From contig CALXVS010000005.1 in NCBI GenBank assembly GCA_944392145.1, positions 1 through 64,000 on the forward strand: a stretch of DNA of 64,000 nt, written 5' to 3'. Position numbers and translations under genes: made by a program. Positions 33,201-40,667 of the stretch are shown in pieces. Positions within the stretch are counted from its first letter, which is position 1, and each line of letters begins with the position of its first letter. The notes beneath the pieces were generated by a model. That model saw only the letters and a program-made list of their open reading frames with translations. It was not told the DNA's origin and did no database searches. The stretch is from an uncultured Alphaproteobacteria bacterium (GTDB lineage Bacteria; Pseudomonadota; Alphaproteobacteria; CAAHEQ01; UBA3637).

Positions 33201-33261
33201 AATAGCGTTTTATGGGTGCTCCAATTATCCACAATGTAAATGGACACGTTCCATAAAGTGA
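30205..33261 (+). CDS. UvrD/HelD-like helicase with inserted nuclease domain and zinc ribbon
   Basis: 1018 residues. 1-290: helical, with a Lys/Glu coiled coil (about 105-150). From about 300: superfamily 1 helicase, Walker A AGAGTGKTTT, FNKKNQIELQEKIKK and VHTFHSLGY. About 455-590: an insertion with LPEVIIANFLFENHIRYEYE, KPDFYLPDYDIWIEHWG, a PD-(D/E)XK-type nuclease core. Then Walker B IIVDEFQDIA (about 696), CVGDDWQSIYRFRGSN, EETFRNGQ, TAHKAKGLESDIVII and motif VI RRLFYVSLTRAKKEL (about 933). 982-1018: topoisomerase-type zinc ribbon CPKCHAEM...CSNYPQCKW. Probably a DNA-processing or anti-phage enzyme; the helicase-plus-nuclease build and location favour defence, unproven. Upstream lies the structured RNA. 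Confidence 0.88.
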   Translation: MISKKQIQDIPTSIKDDFLNLKNAEKIIDTLLRIKSTCTCWEEHKSYYLFELIPELQKKSFQKTHLDEQDIIDINYIKDNMPSEMYNVYLTPIFQHIEHIDNEYKSIKKRKELEQRKKELEHLEKERELKKRYSELVKIQHEIEKEVETPTEKISSFVQQTEDFFQLYTLLSNQGIQFDIEEFFLKFKYNIEDYCRKKKNLFKKIIDFKKKISSESYINKRNALSLTNEYCSLIKEIQNEKEFNECFSDFININLKDNILQHNEKWFQITAKKYAEPFYNATGKHFNIQQMKAILNDEEEVLVVAGAGTGKTTTILGKIAYLLIEKKVLPHEILVLVFNKKNQIELQEKIKKLPFTDVEKIQVHTFHSLGYNILGKKTNTNISIKNIFFDYIKNKFDNTKSEMFLLKLFDFITHYSNSMKLFKEFERSKIAKLYQSYIDDLAFETLNSQISRLAKRNESISGEIVKSLPEVIIANFLFENHIRYEYEKSYPLNGSEICKPDFYLPDYDIWIEHWGVEKNEKNQECVPWLDDTQEKDYLRHKQSKLNRYKEDNINLIELFLFQFHNGTLVNNLKAALINYGVKMIPMSDKEKIECLRKLYKAKKLENLAELMEAFIKLFKANAGKSLADLENVKKELLKYSSLKYFTERTKAFMSILSPIYEEYTRQLGESYIDFNDMLNDSYAKLKNEPHKVKAKFIIVDEFQDIATDAFNLIDIIKKNNLSMMYCVGDDWQSIYRFRGSNLEFFQNFISHSKYACEYKIEETFRNGQNLLNIAGNFVMKNPMQKIKKLYSLQKETFIQARIYEDKNSKDFLLVFENLIDDIVERYSTTSNIDILLIARYHKDFYDNFNINSKRWKYISPPPNSENKNHALMDLKHKDMVHFNLQTAHKAKGLESDIVIILNTKDDIKGFPSKLESDYLLEYFLKSKDIYPYEEERRLFYVSLTRAKKELYLLVPHTNQSSFIREIIDDINKKESEKVKSTMYCPKCHAEMIIRTRKDGIAFYGCSNYPQCKWTRSIK

Positions 33262-33275
33262 CATCAATGTCACTT
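33256..33275. promoter_or_regulatory. Perfect palindrome AAGTGACAT-CA-ATGTCACTT
   Basis: Twenty bases overlapping the helicase stop codon. An imperfect copy lies at 13280-13299 in element 1. Candidate protein-binding site. Confidence 0.5.
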
Positions 33276-33295
33276 ATTCGAAAAAGCCCCCCAAA

Positions 33296-33425
33296 CACAA
33301 AAGGGTTTTACATTTTTTATGTTTCACAACATATAAAAGCGGTTTTCAAGGCATTTTTTTGAAAAATAAAATTCTACCTCGTTCATTTTCAAAAAACAAA
33401 ATGTTCTATGAAAATGGAATGACAA
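33296..33425. other. Noncoding block shared with element 1, copy 2
   Basis: Aligns to 10796-10925 with the kept strings GGTTTTACATT, CGGTTTTCAAGGCATT and CAAAATGTTCTAT. Contains a small hairpin TTATGTT/AACATAA. Together with the AT-rich promoter region to 33608 it fills the gap before the nuclease gene. Confidence 0.6.
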
Positions 33426-33608
33426 AAATAAAGGTCTGCTTATCGCTTTATTTTGATGTTATTTTGAACAGATTTGCTTGACGATATTGGGACGGATTAA
33501 AACGTCGTCCTATAGTTAAAGATCTACCCATAGTTATAACTTAAAATAAGGTAAAATAAGATAAGTAAAAAGAGTATAAACTAAAACTGAACAATAGGAG
33601 TTCAATAC

Positions 33609-34580
33609 ATGCTAATTAACAGTCGACTTAATCAGCAAGATACAGCAGACAGGAGTAGAGACGTCCGATATCGTCAAGATAATAAGTCCACGTCAAGGAT
33701 GATGGTCAAAACACGTTTTGGAGAGTACAAGGTAAAAAGTGACATATTCAAGGCTCAGAGTTATAACGACTTTTTATCCAAAATGATACAGGTCATTACA
33801 ACTAATATTGGAAGATTATCTTCTCATTCTACTAAATCTTTTCCCATGATTCAAATTAATCACGCCTCATTAGTGGCGGTTATTGATCATTACATACGAA
33901 CACAACTTTTTAATCAAGTGTTTAATCCAATGGAAGGAAACAATTGGCGTGTTTTAATGATTGCAAAAGTAGGGATTGTCCAGTATATCATTAAACAGAT
34001 TAGTAAGGCTATTTACGAGTTACAACATAGTGTGGATATTAAGGATGCCGTTATTGTTCAAAAAGCATTTTCCGAAGTTTCATCGTTAAAAATGAGAGAG
34101 AATTTTTCATTGGATATTGTTAAATCCATTTATGAAAAGACAGCTTACCCCTCTAATAAAGGCGAATTTGAAAAAGATTTTCTATTGTTTGCAGATAATG
34201 ATACTAAAGTTGAACGCTTATTAAAAATCAATGAAAATTACCACTTGTTTGCAGCTTTGAAATACATTAGAAACGATGGGATACTTTCTTCATATTATCC
34301 AGATTTTATGGTTAAAATTGGAGACGAAATTTATATGGTAGAAACAAAAGCACAAAAAGATATCTACCAAGAAAATGTTATTCAAAAAAGAAAAGGGGCT
34401 CTGGATTGGTTAAAACGGATAAATGAACTGCCCTCGAAAAACAGAATGAATGCAACCTGGCATTATGCGATTTTAGATGATAATACCTTTTATTCTGCAA
34501 AAAATCGAGGGAATTCTGTAAAAGATATGCTTAGATATTGCAAGTTAACCAATTCCAAGATTTCCGGTCAATTATTATAA
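33609..34580 (+). CDS. PD-(D/E)XK nuclease, like the type III restriction enzyme C-terminus
   Basis: 323 residues, RBS AGGAG before ATG. The C-terminal third reads EFEKDFLLFADNDTKVERLL, then SSYYPDFMVKIGDEIYMVETKAQ: a PD...ExK nuclease site (Asp near 230, Glu-Thr-Lys near 243-245) in exactly the context found at the end of type III restriction (Res) subunits. The helicase part of Res is missing, but the gene has its own promoter-like upstream region and RBS, so it is either a stand-alone nuclease or a well-packaged remnant. The N-terminal 60 residues are Arg/Asp/Lys-rich. No Mod methylase is nearby. Partner may be the upstream helicase-nuclease. Confidence 0.75.
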   Translation: MLINSRLNQQDTADRSRDVRYRQDNKSTSRMMVKTRFGEYKVKSDIFKAQSYNDFLSKMIQVITTNIGRLSSHSTKSFPMIQINHASLVAVIDHYIRTQLFNQVFNPMEGNNWRVLMIAKVGIVQYIIKQISKAIYELQHSVDIKDAVIVQKAFSEVSSLKMRENFSLDIVKSIYEKTAYPSNKGEFEKDFLLFADNDTKVERLLKINENYHLFAALKYIRNDGILSSYYPDFMVKIGDEIYMVETKAQKDIYQENVIQKRKGALDWLKRINELPSKNRMNATWHYAILDDNTFYSAKNRGNSVKDMLRYCKLTNSKISGQLL

Positions 34581-34630
34581 GTTAATTTTTTTACTATAAA
34601 TTTAGGCTGAAATCAGATAAAAATCGAAGT

Positions 34631-34699
34631 AGAAGCCGTCAGATGGTCCCGAATTTACGAGAGGAAAATTGCCTGCAATTTACAATTTAGCCAGCCCAA
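34631..34699 (+). repeat. Decayed att-associated repeat, copy D
   Basis: GAAGCCGTCAGATGGTCCCG, then ...GCAATTTACAATTTAGCC and AGCCCAAT: the second half of the repeat with many changes. It probably marks the old right boundary of the island. The rest of 34581-34997 is AT-rich with no gene visible. Confidence 0.65.
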
Positions 34700-35006
34700 T
34701 CACACTTAGCAAGCCGCTTTAAAATTTGATTTTTCCATATAAATCATAAACTTAACTGAACTTAAAAATTTATGTTGTTACTGCCCTAAATATGAGTCAT
34801 CTTAGGATTTTTTTAAATTTTAATTATTTTTCAATAAGTTATTAATTTTATCATAGTTGACTATTTAGAATATTTTAATTTGATATTTTTTTTCAAGTTT
34901 TCCCCGTAGCTTGATTTTTGAAAAAAGATATTATACAATCAATGCGGAAGAACTAATGGGAAGCATTAGTTTAATTAACCTTTTTTAAGAAAGTGAGGTG
35001 GTAAAA

Positions 35007-35189
35007 TTGTTAAACTTGATTACACCTTTATCATGGGCTTTAAGAATAAAAACAGGCTATGATTATCTTCATGCCAAAAGTTTTGATGACGCTTGCATGA
35101 TTACGGCAAATTGTATTGTAAATGAATGCCTAATTTATCTGGTCAAACAACCCATTCGCAATCAATACCGATATCCATATTATTGGTAA
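35007..35189 (+). CDS. Short ORF of unknown function
   Basis: About 60 residues (LLNLITPLSWALRIKTGYDY, ending PIRNQYRYPYYW). A TTG at 35007 has GAGG eight bases upstream; a GTG at 34998 is the alternative. A good terminator follows, which supports a transcript here, but the composition gives no family hint. Confidence 0.35.
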   Translation: MLNLITPLSWALRIKTGYDYLHAKSFDDACMITANCIVNECLIYLVKQPIRNQYRYPYYW

Positions 35190-35225
35190 TTGCTTGAAAG
35201 GTAAATGTTATGTTAATTCATAACT

Positions 35226-35258
35226 AAAAAGAGCGACATATTAAATGCCGCTCTTTTT
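35226..35258 (+). terminator. Hairpin terminator
   Basis: AAAAAGAGCG pairs with CGCTCTTTTT, with inner CAT/ATG pairing; the sequence is symmetrical enough to work in both directions. Confidence 0.8.
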
Positions 35259-35330
35259 GTGAAGTATAAAAGACTATCTTTCAATTCAAATACCGGAATA
35301 ACTTTTTTTGAAAGAATTTAAAATTTTGCT

Positions 35331-35664
35331 TGCATAGTTTGTGATTTACACCTATAAGTATTATATATAGGACAGGAGGTCACATGAGCTTAATCAATTT
35401 GGTCAACGAATGTATGCCGGGACAGGGGCGGGAAAGTGCTCCAATTTGTCGTGCGCAAATCATCCATGCGGTTCAAGAAGAGATCAATCGGATTCAGGAC
35501 TGTTCCGAGATAGGAGAGTATGAAAAAAACTGTTATGTTCAACATGTTTTAAGGATAGCCAGGGAATTAGTTGTTCAACAAAAACGGCAGGCATTTATGG
35601 CAACGGCCGCCGGATTTTTAACCGAATTATCAAAAACCGTTCTACACACTCAAAAGGACTGATA
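35331..35664 (+). repeat. Inverted duplicate, copy B
   Basis: Inverted copy of 2652-2987, covering the 92-residue gene and its upstream ~55 bases including GATTTACACCTATAAGTATT and the RBS GGACAGGAGGTCAC. Confidence 0.85.
35384..35662 (+). CDS. 92-residue conserved unknown, copy B
   Basis: Near-identical to the product at 2653-2931 (IQDCSEIG for IQECSEIG, VLRIAREL for VLKIAREL) with mostly silent or conservative base changes, so both copies seem to be under selection or recently duplicated. AGGAGG RBS. No signal peptide; three Cys. Lies just outside the last att remnant, next to the sucCD-like pair. Function not recognised. Confidence 0.75.
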   Translation: MSLINLVNECMPGQGRESAPICRAQIIHAVQEEINRIQDCSEIGEYEKNCYVQHVLRIARELVVQQKRQAFMATAAGFLTELSKTVLHTQKD

Positions 35665-35900
35665 TAAAAGATTTTGTGTGATTTAACCAATAAAGAATAC
35701 TCTTTAACCTTAAGCCGACTTAATCATGAATCCGTGTGGATGAACAACTTCTTTACAACCAAGATTTTTTCACAATATTCAAGAAATTGACTATAACCTA
35801 TGACTAATTTTTGTTCTTTTTTAATAAGACTGGACAACACTTGAAAATTATGTCACAATAGAGTGTATTTGATTGAATCGTTTGCAATAAGAGAAGCCCG

Positions 35901-37061
35901 ATGGAAATTCACGAATATCAAATCAAAGCCCTTTTAAAGAAAAACGGTCTTCCTGTTTTGGAAGGCGGTATTGCTTATACACCGCAGGAAGCGGAAAAAA
36001 CCGCCCAAAAAATGAGTTGCTCCGACTTTATTATCAAAGCCCAAATTTTCAGCAATCATCGCACACAAGGATATTTTCAAGATGCCCCAACCTCGTCCGA
36101 AAATGGCTTGAAACGGGCAAAAAATGCACAAGAAGTTGGTGAAGTCACCGCAAACATGCTGGGACGTTCTTTAATTATGCCTGATTCCCCCCATGTTGCC
36201 CATAGGATACAAAAGGTTTATATTGAGGAGTTCTCTCCTTTTGAGCATTCTTTTTCTCTGTCATTTTTCATTGATCGGCAAATACAAGGGATCGTTTGTG
36301 CGGCCAAAACAGCCCAAGGGAAATTACTGCGTTTTGAATTGAATAATCGAAAAATAACGGCCACAACCATACACCGCATTATCTCTGCCGTTCAGTTTCC
36401 CAAAGATCAGACACCCCGTTTAAACGACTTGATTCGTCAATTACATCGTTTTTTTATAACATACGACGCTTTAGCATTTGAAATTGATCCGATTATCCTG
36501 ACACACCGGAACGATTTAAAAATTTTGGATGCACGCATCATATTTGATTCGGATTCTTTATTCCGTTATCCCGATATCGCGGCTTTGGTGGAAGTAAAAC
36601 CCGGCCTGGAACGTGAAGCACAGGCTCATATGAATAACTTTCGCTATATCCGTTTAAAAGGGAATATCGCCTGCCTGGTTAACGGAGCCGGATTAGGCCT
36701 GGCAACCATTGATGCTGTCCATGACGGCGGTGGCGCCGTTTCCTGTTTGCTGGATGTCGGGACGGAACCTTCCAAAGAAGCTGTTTCAAAAGCCTTTAAA
36801 CTGGCGTTATCGGAACCCGACATTGACGGTATTTTGGTAAATATTTTTGGCGGCATTACACGTTGCGATATTATTGCACAGGGATTGATTTCAGCGTCAA
36901 AAGAAATTTCTGTCGGCATGCCGATTGTTGTGCGAATGGACGGAACAAACGCCCTGATCGGTATGCGCATGCTGTTTGAATCACACTTACCGTTCATTGT
37001 TGTTCGGGATATGAATGAAGCCGTCACAACCGTTATTACCAAAACACGGGAGATTTCCTAG
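35901..37061 (+). CDS. sucC: Succinyl-CoA synthetase beta-subunit-like, divergent
   Basis: 386 residues, family length, starting MEIHEYQIKALLKKNGLPV. The C-terminal CoA-ligase domain is well kept (LVNGAGLGLATIDAVHDGGG, LVNIFGGITRCDIIAQGL). In the ATP-grasp half, key parts are changed: the glycine-rich VKxQxxAGGRGKAGG loop is replaced by IKAQIFSNHRTQGYFQD, and the metal-site EINP is EIDP. Normally this subunit binds nucleotide and succinate in the TCA cycle enzyme. Here nucleotide binding is doubtful. Two bases separate it from the alpha-like gene. It could be a second, specialised copy of a canonical sucCD elsewhere. Confidence 0.75.
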   Translation: MEIHEYQIKALLKKNGLPVLEGGIAYTPQEAEKTAQKMSCSDFIIKAQIFSNHRTQGYFQDAPTSSENGLKRAKNAQEVGEVTANMLGRSLIMPDSPHVAHRIQKVYIEEFSPFEHSFSLSFFIDRQIQGIVCAAKTAQGKLLRFELNNRKITATTIHRIISAVQFPKDQTPRLNDLIRQLHRFFITYDALAFEIDPIILTHRNDLKILDARIIFDSDSLFRYPDIAALVEVKPGLEREAQAHMNNFRYIRLKGNIACLVNGAGLGLATIDAVHDGGGAVSCLLDVGTEPSKEAVSKAFKLALSEPDIDGILVNIFGGITRCDIIAQGLISASKEISVGMPIVVRMDGTNALIGMRMLFESHLPFIVVRDMNEAVTTVITKTREIS

Positions 37062-37062
37062 C

Positions 37063-37935
37063 ATGATTGTTTTACCAACACGCAAAACACCTGTTTTATG
37101 CCAAGGTTTGACCTCGGTTGCCGGGGCAACACATACAGAGTTAGCCATTGCTTACGGCAGCCGAATCGTGGCCGGAACCGGCCGAGATGACAACATTGAC
37201 CGCTTTTTAAATATTCCCGTTTTCTCATCTGTTAAAGAGGCTGTTCGGAAAACAAAACCGCTGATCAGTGTCATTTTTTCCACACCGACAAGAGCCTTGG
37301 ATGATGTTTCGGAAGCAATCAAGGCCCGTATTCCGACGATTATCTGCACGACAGAACATGTTCCGGCGCAAGATATTTTAAAAATGAAAGAATTGGCATT
37401 GAAATACGGTGTTCATTTGATCGGTCCGTCATCATTGGGGATTGTGCGAACAGGAGATTGTTTGATCGGCAACATTCCCGCCCATTTGTTTCCGAAAGGC
37501 AATATCGGTCTTATCGGCCGGTCCAGTTCATTGATTTATGAAGCCATCCAACAATTGGCAAAAAAACAGCGCGGCGTATCGGTTTGCGTCTCTTTAGGCG
37601 CCGGCGAGTTAATGACAACCTCGTTTATTCCGGTCATTCAAGCCATGATGAAAGACAACAGCACAAAAGCCATTCTAGCTATCGGACAACTTTATGGCCA
37701 AGCAGAATTTGAATTAGCCGATTATTACAAAAAGTGTCGTAAGAAAAAGCCTTTGGCTCTTTATATTCCGGGGAAAACATTATTTTCAAATGAAAAAAAA
37801 CCTATCCTGGGCACAAATCCCATTCGTCCGGCAGATGTCATCACCCAAAAACAGACAGCCTTAAACAAAGCCGGCATCCGTGTTATTTATTCATGTGAGG
37901 ACTTGGGAACATTTTTTGAACAAGCAACACCTTAA
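37063..37935 (+). CDS. sucD: Succinyl-CoA synthetase alpha-subunit-like, catalytic His missing
   Basis: 290 residues from the ATG at 37063. Fold landmarks are present: VLCQGLTSVAGATHTELAIA (CoA-binding N-terminus), IICTTEHVPAQDILKM, IGPSSLGIV, and IGLIGRSSSLIYEAI. But the phosphohistidine motif MGHAGAI reads ILGTNPI, so the His is lost, and the Glu of the IGEIGG motif is Gln (IGQLYG). Without the His the normal phospho-enzyme step cannot occur. Paired with the equally altered beta-like gene, this suggests a repurposed or dying complex. The 3' end overlaps the convergent gene by 4 bases. Confidence 0.75.
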   Translation: MIVLPTRKTPVLCQGLTSVAGATHTELAIAYGSRIVAGTGRDDNIDRFLNIPVFSSVKEAVRKTKPLISVIFSTPTRALDDVSEAIKARIPTIICTTEHVPAQDILKMKELALKYGVHLIGPSSLGIVRTGDCLIGNIPAHLFPKGNIGLIGRSSSLIYEAIQQLAKKQRGVSVCVSLGAGELMTTSFIPVIQAMMKDNSTKAILAIGQLYGQAEFELADYYKKCRKKKPLALYIPGKTLFSNEKKPILGTNPIRPADVITQKQTALNKAGIRVIYSCEDLGTFFEQATP

Positions 37936-38708
37936 CGGCAAAGACCGACGATCCGGCTTGCATGTGACGCAATAAAAGCCACCTGCCCCGAACGCCAATC
38001 ATACGCACATAGCTCGCAACGCCCCATTCGGTCTGATGCCACAAAAACCTCGTCACCTGCTACAGAAAAACTGATTGCTGTCGGTCGGCTTACGGAAAAT
38101 GTTCCCAATGTTTGCCCCGCAGTATCAAAAATAATCAGGTTTTCTTCTTTCAAGATTGCGATAAGCCCCCTTTCCTCGTGCAGGGTAAATGCCGAAACAC
38201 CTTCGGCCAAACACACTTGTTCAAACGTTTCCTTGTTTAAACAATATAATCGCTGATCGGCACCGATAAAAAACAAATCACCCGTTTTTTGATGAAAAAC
38301 GGGCGGTGCAATGCGTGCACTTGTTTGAAACACCCGTTTAAACCGTGTTCGGGGACGTTCTGAAACGACCAAGTTGCCACAGCCTTTCCGACTCAGTAAA
38401 TCCGCCTCCAAAAAAGCCAATCTTAATTTCTTTTGAATTAAAAGTGCCGGATAATACACATATCCTTGCACATGAAGCAACGGGTATGGTTCTCTTTGAG
38501 AAAAACGCAAATCCAACGCCAAAACAGCCGTTTCATTTTGACGAAAGGAAACGCCCAAAATACCCTTGCGATCCGATGAAAAAGCACAAAAAGCAAAACC
38601 ATTTTTGACAAAACAGACACGACCATCTTTAAATACGGCCCAAATTTTTTCATTTTCGTCAATAAAAAATAAACGATACAGCGATAAAAATGTATTTGTC
38701 ATTTGCAA
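37932..38708 (-). CDS. Beta-propeller-like protein of unknown function
   Basis: 258 residues without signal peptide. Repeating strand patterns of about 40 residues (DENEKIWAVFKDGRVCFV, TGDLFFIGADQRLYCLNKET, DEVFVASDRMGRCELCAYDW) suggest a WD40- or PQQ-like propeller. No catalytic motif seen. Transcribed toward sucD and divergent from the MoxR operon, whose promoter must lie in the short gap at 38709-38781. Cytosolic; function unknown. Confidence 0.65.
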   Translation of the reverse strand: MQMTNTFLSLYRLFFIDENEKIWAVFKDGRVCFVKNGFAFCAFSSDRKGILGVSFRQNETAVLALDLRFSQREPYPLLHVQGYVYYPALLIQKKLRLAFLEADLLSRKGCGNLVVSERPRTRFKRVFQTSARIAPPVFHQKTGDLFFIGADQRLYCLNKETFEQVCLAEGVSAFTLHEERGLIAILKEENLIIFDTAGQTLGTFSVSRPTAISFSVAGDEVFVASDRMGRCELCAYDWRSGQVAFIASHASRIVGLCR

Positions 38709-38781
38709 TTCGTCCTAAAAAAATATATATTAATCTTGATTGAATTGCAACAAACTTATTGAAAGGATATCAAAGGGTTCC

Positions 38782-39744
38782 ATGACGACACCGATTGAAG
38801 CGTTTCAACGGCTTAAAAAATACATGAATTCACGCATTATCGGCCAAACAGGATTGGTTGACAAATTGTTAATTAGTTTACTGTGTTCGGGACATTTGCT
38901 GGTTGAAGGAGCACCAGGGCTTGCCAAAACAAAAGCGATTAAAACGCTTTCCAGCGTTATTGAAGCCACGTCACACCGTATTCAATTTACACCTGACTTG
39001 CTCCCTTCAGATATCACGGGCAGCGATGTCTATCGCCCACAAACGAACTCTTTTTTCTTTCAAAAAGGGCCTGTTTTCAGAAATTTGATTTTGGCAGATG
39101 AAATCAACCGTGCTCCGGCAAAGGTTCAATCTGCCCTGTTAGAGGCTATGGGAGAAGGCCAGGTAACTGTCGGTAATATAACCTATCAACTACCTGATTT
39201 ATTTATGGTTATGGCAACTCAAAACCCGATTGAACAAGAAGGAACCTATCCACTGCCCGAAGCGCAATTGGATCGTTTTTTAATGTATGTAAAAATCGGG
39301 TATCCGGATATTGATTCAGAACGCCAAATTTTGAAATTAATTCAAGGAGAGGAAAAAAAGCAAATTATTTCCACACCTGATCCCATTACACAAAAGACGA
39401 TTTTTGATGCCCGATCCGAGGTTTTAAATGTTTATACCTCACCTGAACTGGAAGAATACATAATTCAATTGATTATGGCAACCCGGAATCCGGCTCCTTA
39501 TGATAAAAAGCTGATTCCATTGATCCGTTTCGGGGCCTCACCACGCGGTACAATTGCTTTAGATATCTGCACAAAGGCAAATGCCTGGCTTAACGGACGA
39601 GATTTTGTAACGCCGTCAGATATTCAAGCCGTCGCAAATGATGTGCTGCAACACCGTATCATCACATCGTTTGAAGCCAAAACAGAGCACATCAGCAGCG
39701 AGGATATCATCGGCATGTTGCTTGAAAGGGTACCGCTGCCCTGA
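38782..39744 (+). CDS. MoxR-family AAA+ ATPase
   Basis: 320 residues from the ATG at 38782 (AAAGGG upstream; a TTG at 38740 is the longer choice). Walker A EGAPGLAKTKAIK, Walker B NLILADEINRAPAKVQSALLEAM, sensor 1 MVMATQNPIEQEGTYPLPEAQLDRF, and the GASPRG sensor 2 region, all diagnostic for MoxR. These ATPases act as chaperones that activate partner proteins, usually with DUF58 and von Willebrand A proteins. First gene of a tightly packed four-gene operon (TGATG overlap with the next). Confidence 0.93.
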   Translation: MTTPIEAFQRLKKYMNSRIIGQTGLVDKLLISLLCSGHLLVEGAPGLAKTKAIKTLSSVIEATSHRIQFTPDLLPSDITGSDVYRPQTNSFFFQKGPVFRNLILADEINRAPAKVQSALLEAMGEGQVTVGNITYQLPDLFMVMATQNPIEQEGTYPLPEAQLDRFLMYVKIGYPDIDSERQILKLIQGEEKKQIISTPDPITQKTIFDARSEVLNVYTSPELEEYIIQLIMATRNPAPYDKKLIPLIRFGASPRGTIALDICTKANAWLNGRDFVTPSDIQAVANDVLQHRIITSFEAKTEHISSEDIIGMLLERVPLP

Positions 39745-40667
39745 TGCGTCAACGTTCTTTGAAAAATCCCGTCTTTGCACACGTGTCAGAACTGGTGGCT
39801 TTAAAAAAAACAGCCGAAACAGTGTTATCACCTATGCAAAAAAAACAGGCGTTCAAAGACATAGGGGATGTCAATTCCCCGTTTAAGAGTAAAGGATTAG
39901 ATTTTCAAGAAGTTCGGCAGTATCAACCCGGAGACGATCCTCGGCAAATTGATTGGCGAGTCACCGCCAAATATGGGGAACCATTTACTAAATTATACAC
40001 AGATGAAAAAGCCCGATCTGTTTTCATTGTAGCAGATTTAAGAACACATATGAAATTTGCTTCACATGGTGATTTTAAATCAGTGGTTTGTGCTAAATCT
40101 TGCGCTTTATTGACTTTTGCCGCATTGCATCATCAGGACAAAACAACGATACAACTGCTTTTACCCACCAAAATACAGCTTTTCAGTAACCTAAAAAAAA
40201 GCGACGAAGTCGGTGGTTTACTAAACACACTGTCTGATGCAACGTATCCGTATCACTTCCCCCACGACAATGTTTCGTTCACACAAAACTTACAACTGGC
40301 AAGTAAACAAGCCGCAAAAGGGTCAATCATTTTTATCTTAAGTGATTTTCATGATTTAACCGATGATGTGGAACCTTTTTTTGCCGCTTTAACGCACAAA
40401 AATACCGTGACCTGCATTCATATCTATGATTTTTTAGAAAGACAATTGCCCGCCGGATATCTGCCCGTTACAGATGGAGAAGATTTGTTGATTGCAGATA
40501 TGACGACCAAACGTGCGCGTGAAGCATTTTCAGAAAAATTTGACCGGCGTCATGATCTGATTGAACAGTGGTGCACTCGTTATGAAATGAACTTTCTAAC
40601 ATTACGCAATGATACTGATTACATCCGTAATTTGCGCTTTTTTTATGAAAAGGAATCCAGCCGATGA
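39744..40667 (+). CDS. DUF58 protein (MoxR partner)
   Basis: 307 residues with the DUF58 signature GLDFQEVRQYQPGDDPRQID followed by WRVTAKYGEPFTKLYTDEK (about 50-95) and a VWA-like fold after it (SVFIVADLRTHM, SIIFILSDFHDL) with an incomplete metal-site pattern. The usual N-terminal membrane helices of DUF58 proteins are absent, so it seems soluble. It starts inside the MoxR stop codon and ends 4 bases into the next gene. Confidence 0.9.
   Translation: MRQRSLKNPVFAHVSELVALKKTAETVLSPMQKKQAFKDIGDVNSPFKSKGLDFQEVRQYQPGDDPRQIDWRVTAKYGEPFTKLYTDEKARSVFIVADLRTHMKFASHGDFKSVVCAKSCALLTFAALHHQDKTTIQLLLPTKIQLFSNLKKSDEVGGLLNTLSDATYPYHFPHDNVSFTQNLQLASKQAAKGSIIFILSDFHDLTDDVEPFFAALTHKNTVTCIHIYDFLERQLPAGYLPVTDGEDLLIADMTTKRAREAFSEKFDRRHDLIEQWCTRYEMNFLTLRNDTDYIRNLRFFYEKESSR

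Larger units (their letters stand above)
29629..34699 (+). mobile_element. Element 3 at att copy C (RNA, helicase-nuclease, PD-(D/E)XK)
   Basis: About 5 kb between att copy C and a decayed att-associated repeat (34631-34699). Same plan as element 1: structured RNA next to att, a cargo gene, the palindrome and shared noncoding block, then a second gene. It carries no recombinase, so it would have to be moved in trans, like a satellite. The very low G+C of its genes differs from the flanking chromosome. Confidence 0.6.
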
